From: Aquamicrobium sp.
GTDB taxonomy: Bacteria; Pseudomonadota; Alphaproteobacteria; Rhizobiales; Rhizobiaceae
Direction of reading: 5' to 3'
Length of the DNA: 64,000 bases
Assembly (NCBI GenBank): GCA_019739225.1
Contig: JAHHDT010000006.1
Location: 1,039,501 to 1,103,500 of the forward strand
Shown: positions 61,436 through 64,000 of the stretch, piece by piece
Layout of the letters: every line of letters begins with the position of its first letter
Numbering within the stretch: the first letter of the stretch is position 1
Made by a program: the position numbers and the translations under genes
The notes under the pieces: generated by a model
Told to the model about the DNA's origin: nothing
Seen by the model: the letters and a program-made list of their open reading frames with translations, nothing else
Databases searched by the model: none

Positions 61436-61563
61436 ATCCGAGCCGCGCATACACCACAGGCCGGAGCCTGCGTCAATAGCCGAAACACGAAGTTTCAGCG
61501 CTCGAGAATGCGCGATATTGTCCACTCCGTCGTGCTCGGCGGCGACGGCGTATCGGTGGCGCT

Positions 61564-61926
61564 TCAGGCGGCCTGGAGCATCTTCTCGACCTCGTTGACG
61601 AGGTCGCGCAGGTGGAACGGTTTCGACAGCACCTTGGCGTCGCGCGGTGCCCTGGAATCGGGGTTGAGCGCGACGGCGGCGAAACCGGTGATGAACATGA
61701 CCTTGAGGTCGGGGTCGATCTCCGTGGCGCGCCGGGCGAGCTCGATGCCGTCCATCTCCGGCATGACGATGTCGGTCAGTAGTAGCGAGAACGGCTCCTC
61801 GCGCAGCCGCTCATAGGCACTTGCGCCGTTGTCGAAATCGCTCACGTCGTAGCCGGCCCGTTCCAGAGCCTTCACGAGAAAGCGGCGCATATCGTCGTCA
61901 TCTTCCGCCAGGAGAATTCTTGTCAT
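61564..61926 (-). CDS. cpdR: Single-domain response regulator CpdR
   Basis: A 120-residue stand-alone receiver domain. Phospho-acceptor Asp52 lies in 'LLTDIVMPEMDG', the acidic pocket is 'AEDDDD' and the conserved Lys102 lies in 'LSKPFHLRDLV'. 'MPEMDGIELARRATEIDPDLKVMFITGFAAVALNP' is nearly invariant in alphaproteobacterial CpdR. Unphosphorylated CpdR is an adaptor that localises ClpXP and promotes degradation of CtrA-pathway substrates; the CckA-ChpT relay phosphorylates and inactivates it. It is divergent from the N-formylglutamate amidohydrolase gene, an arrangement I recall from other rhizobia. Confidence 0.94.
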   Translation of the reverse strand: MTRILLAEDDDDMRRFLVKALERAGYDVSDFDNGASAYERLREEPFSLLLTDIVMPEMDGIELARRATEIDPDLKVMFITGFAAVALNPDSRAPRDAKVLSKPFHLRDLVNEVEKMLQAA

Positions 61927-62156
61927 GGGTTCCCGTCCGAATCAGTCGCAGTACGCCCGCCGGCTCGCGGACGCATTAACCATTTCGCGTATATGCCCGC
62001 GCGGGAGTAAAGATCAAGTGAATGGAAGGGTGTATGCAGGCCCGCAAAACGGTCGTTTTCAAGACGTTGGCGACGTTGCGTCAGGCTGGACAGGCCGCGC
62101 CGCAAGTGGCACGTTTGGATGAAGGGGTCGACCTGAGGCAGATTTTCGGGAGTTCC

Positions 62157-63047
62157 ATGACGCCAGCAGGAGATTTCGCCGGAACACCGCCTTTCGTGGT
62201 CAGACGCGCCGCGCAGCAGCGCGTGCCTTTCGTGTTCAATTCACCGCACAGCGGCAGCAAGTATCCGGCCCGCTTCCTGGCGATGAGCAAGCTCGATGCG
62301 GTCGCCATCCGCCGTTCGGAGGACTGTTACGTCGACGAGCTTTTTGCTGGCGCCGTGACGCTGGGCGCGCCGATGCTTGCCGCCAATTTTCCGCGTGCCT
62401 ATCTCGACGCCAACCGCGAGCCATGGGAACTGGACCCGCGCATGTTTGCCGACGCGCTGCCCGCGCATGTCAATGCGCGCTCGGCGCGGGTGGCCGGCGG
62501 GCTCGGCACGGTGCCGCGGCTCGTGGGCGAGGGGCAGGAGATCTACGCTGGAAAGCTGCCGCTTTCCGAAGCCCTCATGCGAATCGAAACCGTCTACCGC
62601 CCCTATCATGAGGAGTTGAAGCGGCTCCTGACGCGCACCCATGCGAAGTTCGGTTACGCCGTTCTGATCGACTGCCACTCGATGCCGGCAAGCATCCGCC
62701 TCGGCGATACCGGCATGAAGCCGGATTTCATCGTCGGAGACCGCTTCGGCGTCGCGTGCGCGCCGGCCCTGTCGGAAGCTGCGATCGCCATCCTTGCCGG
62801 CATGGGTTACAGCGTTGCCCATAACAAGCCTTATGCGGGCGGCTTCATCACCGAGCATTACGGCCGGCCGCCGCGGGGGTTGCACGCGCTGCAGATCGAG
62901 GTCAACCGCGGCCTCTACATGGACGAGCGGACGCTGCAGAAGACCAGAGGGTTCGCGGCGCTGGCCAACGACTTGACCCGTTTCGCCGCCGACATTATGG
63001 CGCTGTCGGACCATTGCTTCAGCAGCCTGCCGCTCGCGGCGGAATAG
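62157..63047 (+). CDS. N-formylglutamate amidohydrolase family protein
   Basis: About 296 residues of the FGase family (HutG-like zinc hydrolase that releases formate and glutamate from N-formylglutamate). Conserved segments are 'VPFVFNSPHSGSKYP', 'SEDCYVDELFAGAV', 'NFPRAYLDANREPWELDPRMF', 'LIDCHSMPAS' (metal and catalytic region) and 'GGFITEHYGRPPRGLHALQIEVNRGLYMDE'. ATG 62157 with GGGAG about 5 nt upstream gives a normal family length; in-frame ATGs at 62022 and 62034 would add a non-conserved 41-45-residue tail. No other hut gene is in the window. Confidence 0.9.
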   Translation: MTPAGDFAGTPPFVVRRAAQQRVPFVFNSPHSGSKYPARFLAMSKLDAVAIRRSEDCYVDELFAGAVTLGAPMLAANFPRAYLDANREPWELDPRMFADALPAHVNARSARVAGGLGTVPRLVGEGQEIYAGKLPLSEALMRIETVYRPYHEELKRLLTRTHAKFGYAVLIDCHSMPASIRLGDTGMKPDFIVGDRFGVACAPALSEAAIAILAGMGYSVAHNKPYAGGFITEHYGRPPRGLHALQIEVNRGLYMDERTLQKTRGFAALANDLTRFAADIMALSDHCFSSLPLAAE

Positions 63048-63064
63048 CCGACACAATCCAACCT

Positions 63065-63148
63065 AAAAAAAGACCGCACCGTTTGCACGACGCGGTCGAA
63101 GTCTAGGGAGGAAACGCCCAAGGAGGGCATAGACAGGTCGCCCTGTCC
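63065..63148 (-). ncRNA. mmgR: mmgR / alpha-r8 family small RNA (Rfam 'suhB' type)
   Basis: On the minus strand an ~84-nt transcript unit is complete. A first hairpin gacagg-gcga-cctgtc is followed by a second hairpin gccc-tcctt-gggc (63116-63128) and then the single-stranded, CU-rich stretch tttcctccct (63105-63114). A terminator hairpin (63072-63097) has gaccgc/gcggtc arms, an inner cgt/acg pair and a GCAA loop, followed by seven T (63071-63065). The CU-rich stretch and layout match my recollection of the rhizobial trans-acting sRNA MmgR, which affects PHB accumulation. The position beside an inositol-monophosphatase-family gene agrees with the old Rfam name. Family membership is recalled, not searched. 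Confidence 0.82.
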
Positions 63149-63155
63149 AAAATCG

Positions 63156-63183
63156 AGTTTATGCTGCGTTGCACAAATGTCAA
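63156..63183 (-). promoter_or_regulatory. Promoter of the mmgR-like sRNA
   Basis: On the minus strand a perfect -35 TTGACA (63183-63178), a 16-nt spacer and -10 TAAACT (63161-63156). The predicted start is the G at 63148, 7 nt after the -10 box, which begins exactly at the first sRNA hairpin. Confidence 0.78.
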
Positions 63184-63251
63184 GCGGCCGGTAAGGGCTG
63201 TGCAAAAACTAGGCGACGGCGCGGCCGGCGGCCCCAGAGGAGACGGATTTT

Positions 63252-64000
63252 ATGATAGAGGCGGAGTTCATGCGGCGCATCGCAGCGGCTGCAGCAGCGC
63301 AGACATTGCCGCGTTTTCGCCAGGCCGGGCTCGTTTCCAACAAGCTAGCTTCCGGCTTCGATCCGGTGACGGAAGCCGACCGCGAAGCTGAAAAGGCGAT
63401 ACGCTCGCTGATCCGCAGCACCTTCCCGGATCATGGCATCCTCGGCGAGGAGTTCGGCGCGGAAAACACCGATAGCCGTCATGTCTGGGTCATCGATCCG
63501 ATCGACGGAACGCGCGCATTCATATCGGGCCTGCCGTTGTGGGGCACGCTGGTCGGGCTGACCGATGGCGGCGACGCGGTGGCGGGCATGATGTCCCAGC
63601 CCTTCACCGGCGAACTGTTCTGGGCGGATGGCGAAGCGTCGCATTATGACGGGCCGGGCGGCGCGCGGCGGCTCGCGACGCGCGGCACGCGCGCGATCGC
63701 CGAGGCCACTATGTGCACCACGACGCCGGCGCTGTTCGCCGGCGCCATGCGCGCGTCGTACGACCGGCTTGAAGGTTGCGTGCGGCTCGCGCGATACGGC
63801 ACCGATTGCTATGCCTATGCCATGCTGGCGGCGGGCAATGTGGATCTGGTGGTGGAGACGGGACTGCAGCCTTACGACATCGTGGCCCTGGTGCCGATCA
63901 TCGAGCGGGCAGGCGGCGTCATCACCCGCTGGGACGGTGGTCCGGCCGAAAAGGCCGGCGACATTGTAGCCGCCGCAACGCCAGAGCTTCACTCAGCCGC
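63252..64000 (+). CDS. Histidinol-phosphatase / inositol monophosphatase family protein (partial, runs off the window)
   Basis: The first 249 codons are present and the frame is still open at the window end. Metal-binding motifs of the IMPase fold are intact: 'DPVTEADREAEKAI', 'GILGEEFG', 'WVIDPIDGTRAFISGLPLWGTL' and near the end 'GLQPYDIVALVPIIERAGGVITRWDGG'. The last segment, with 'PYDI' rather than 'AWD', and the overall pattern resemble HisN-type histidinol-phosphate phosphatases of Actinobacteria and Alphaproteobacteria, which dephosphorylate L-histidinol phosphate. GAGGAG lies 9 nt before ATG 63252. The sRNA gene is read divergently just upstream. Confidence 0.88.
   Translation, partial: MIEAEFMRRIAAAAAAQTLPRFRQAGLVSNKLASGFDPVTEADREAEKAIRSLIRSTFPDHGILGEEFGAENTDSRHVWVIDPIDGTRAFISGLPLWGTLVGLTDGGDAVAGMMSQPFTGELFWADGEASHYDGPGGARRLATRGTRAIAEATMCTTTPALFAGAMRASYDRLEGCVRLARYGTDCYAYAMLAAGNVDLVVETGLQPYDIVALVPIIERAGGVITRWDGGPAEKAGDIVAAATPELHSA

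Noticed and set aside
63345..63992. Long minus-strand frame opposite the phosphatase gene
   Set aside because: It is the antisense shadow of a gene with intact IMPase motifs and shows no domain of its own.

Overview
The window looks like chromosome of a high-GC alphaproteobacterium of the order Hyphomicrobiales (Rhizobiales), probably Phyllobacteriaceae (Mesorhizobium/Aminobacter-like). This rests on the heterotetrameric sarcosine oxidase genes, a CpdR response regulator beside an N-formylglutamate amidohydrolase, an mmgR/alpha-r8-type small RNA beside an inositol-monophosphatase-family gene, and two palindromic repeats of a type I recall from rhizobia. The genus is inferred from gene content only.

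Layout. 1-4969: sarcosine oxidase operon (soxB end, soxD, soxA, soxG) with an unexpected alpha/beta hydrolase between soxB and soxD. 4966-8471: a CHASE-PAS-GGDEF-EAL c-di-GMP protein and a HAD hydrolase. 8468-22509: an acyl-CoA catabolic cluster made of an APH-type kinase, an ACAD10/11-type acyl-CoA dehydrogenase, two SDRs, a MaoC hydratase, two MDR oxidoreductases, a complete Liv-type ABC transporter and a long-chain-type acyl-CoA synthetase. It is flanked by a TetR gene that is frameshifted twice and runs open into the dehydrogenase. The kinase/dehydrogenase pair suggests 4-hydroxyacyl-CoA catabolism by phosphorylation and phosphate elimination, as in the lva pathway and ACAD10/11. 22759-27093: a two-gene RND efflux system. 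27282-32408: an RpiR regulator divergent from glutamine synthetase-like, aldehyde dehydrogenase and Fe-alcohol dehydrogenase genes, a set that fits gamma-glutamylated amine or amino-alcohol breakdown. 32515-35435: a VOC protein, a YeiH transporter and a LysR regulator.

35432-57937 is the most unusual part. It is a catabolic island of five transcription units: biotin carboxylase/BCCP, alpha/beta hydrolase, MaoC, DszC-like flavoprotein and SDR; a CoA ligase divergent from a MocR-type regulator; SCP2-type thiolase, an HMG-CoA-synthase-like/DUF35 fusion, a four-domain rhodanese, a MaoC-like protein and an acyl-CoA dehydrogenase; then, divergently, flavin reductase, carboxyltransferase, a KstD/fumarate-reductase-like flavoprotein and an enoyl-CoA hydratase; and finally a TRAP transporter. 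Together they describe uptake, CoA activation, flavin-dependent oxidation, hydration, carboxylation and thiolytic cleavage of an organic acid that I cannot identify.

57938-64000: a secreted repeat protein of unknown function, an AraC regulator, tRNA-Val(GAC), cpdR, an N-formylglutamate amidohydrolase, the mmgR-like sRNA with a clear promoter and terminator, and the start of a histidinol-phosphatase/inositol-monophosphatase gene that leaves the window. No CRISPR array, rRNA, transposase, integrase or phage gene was seen.
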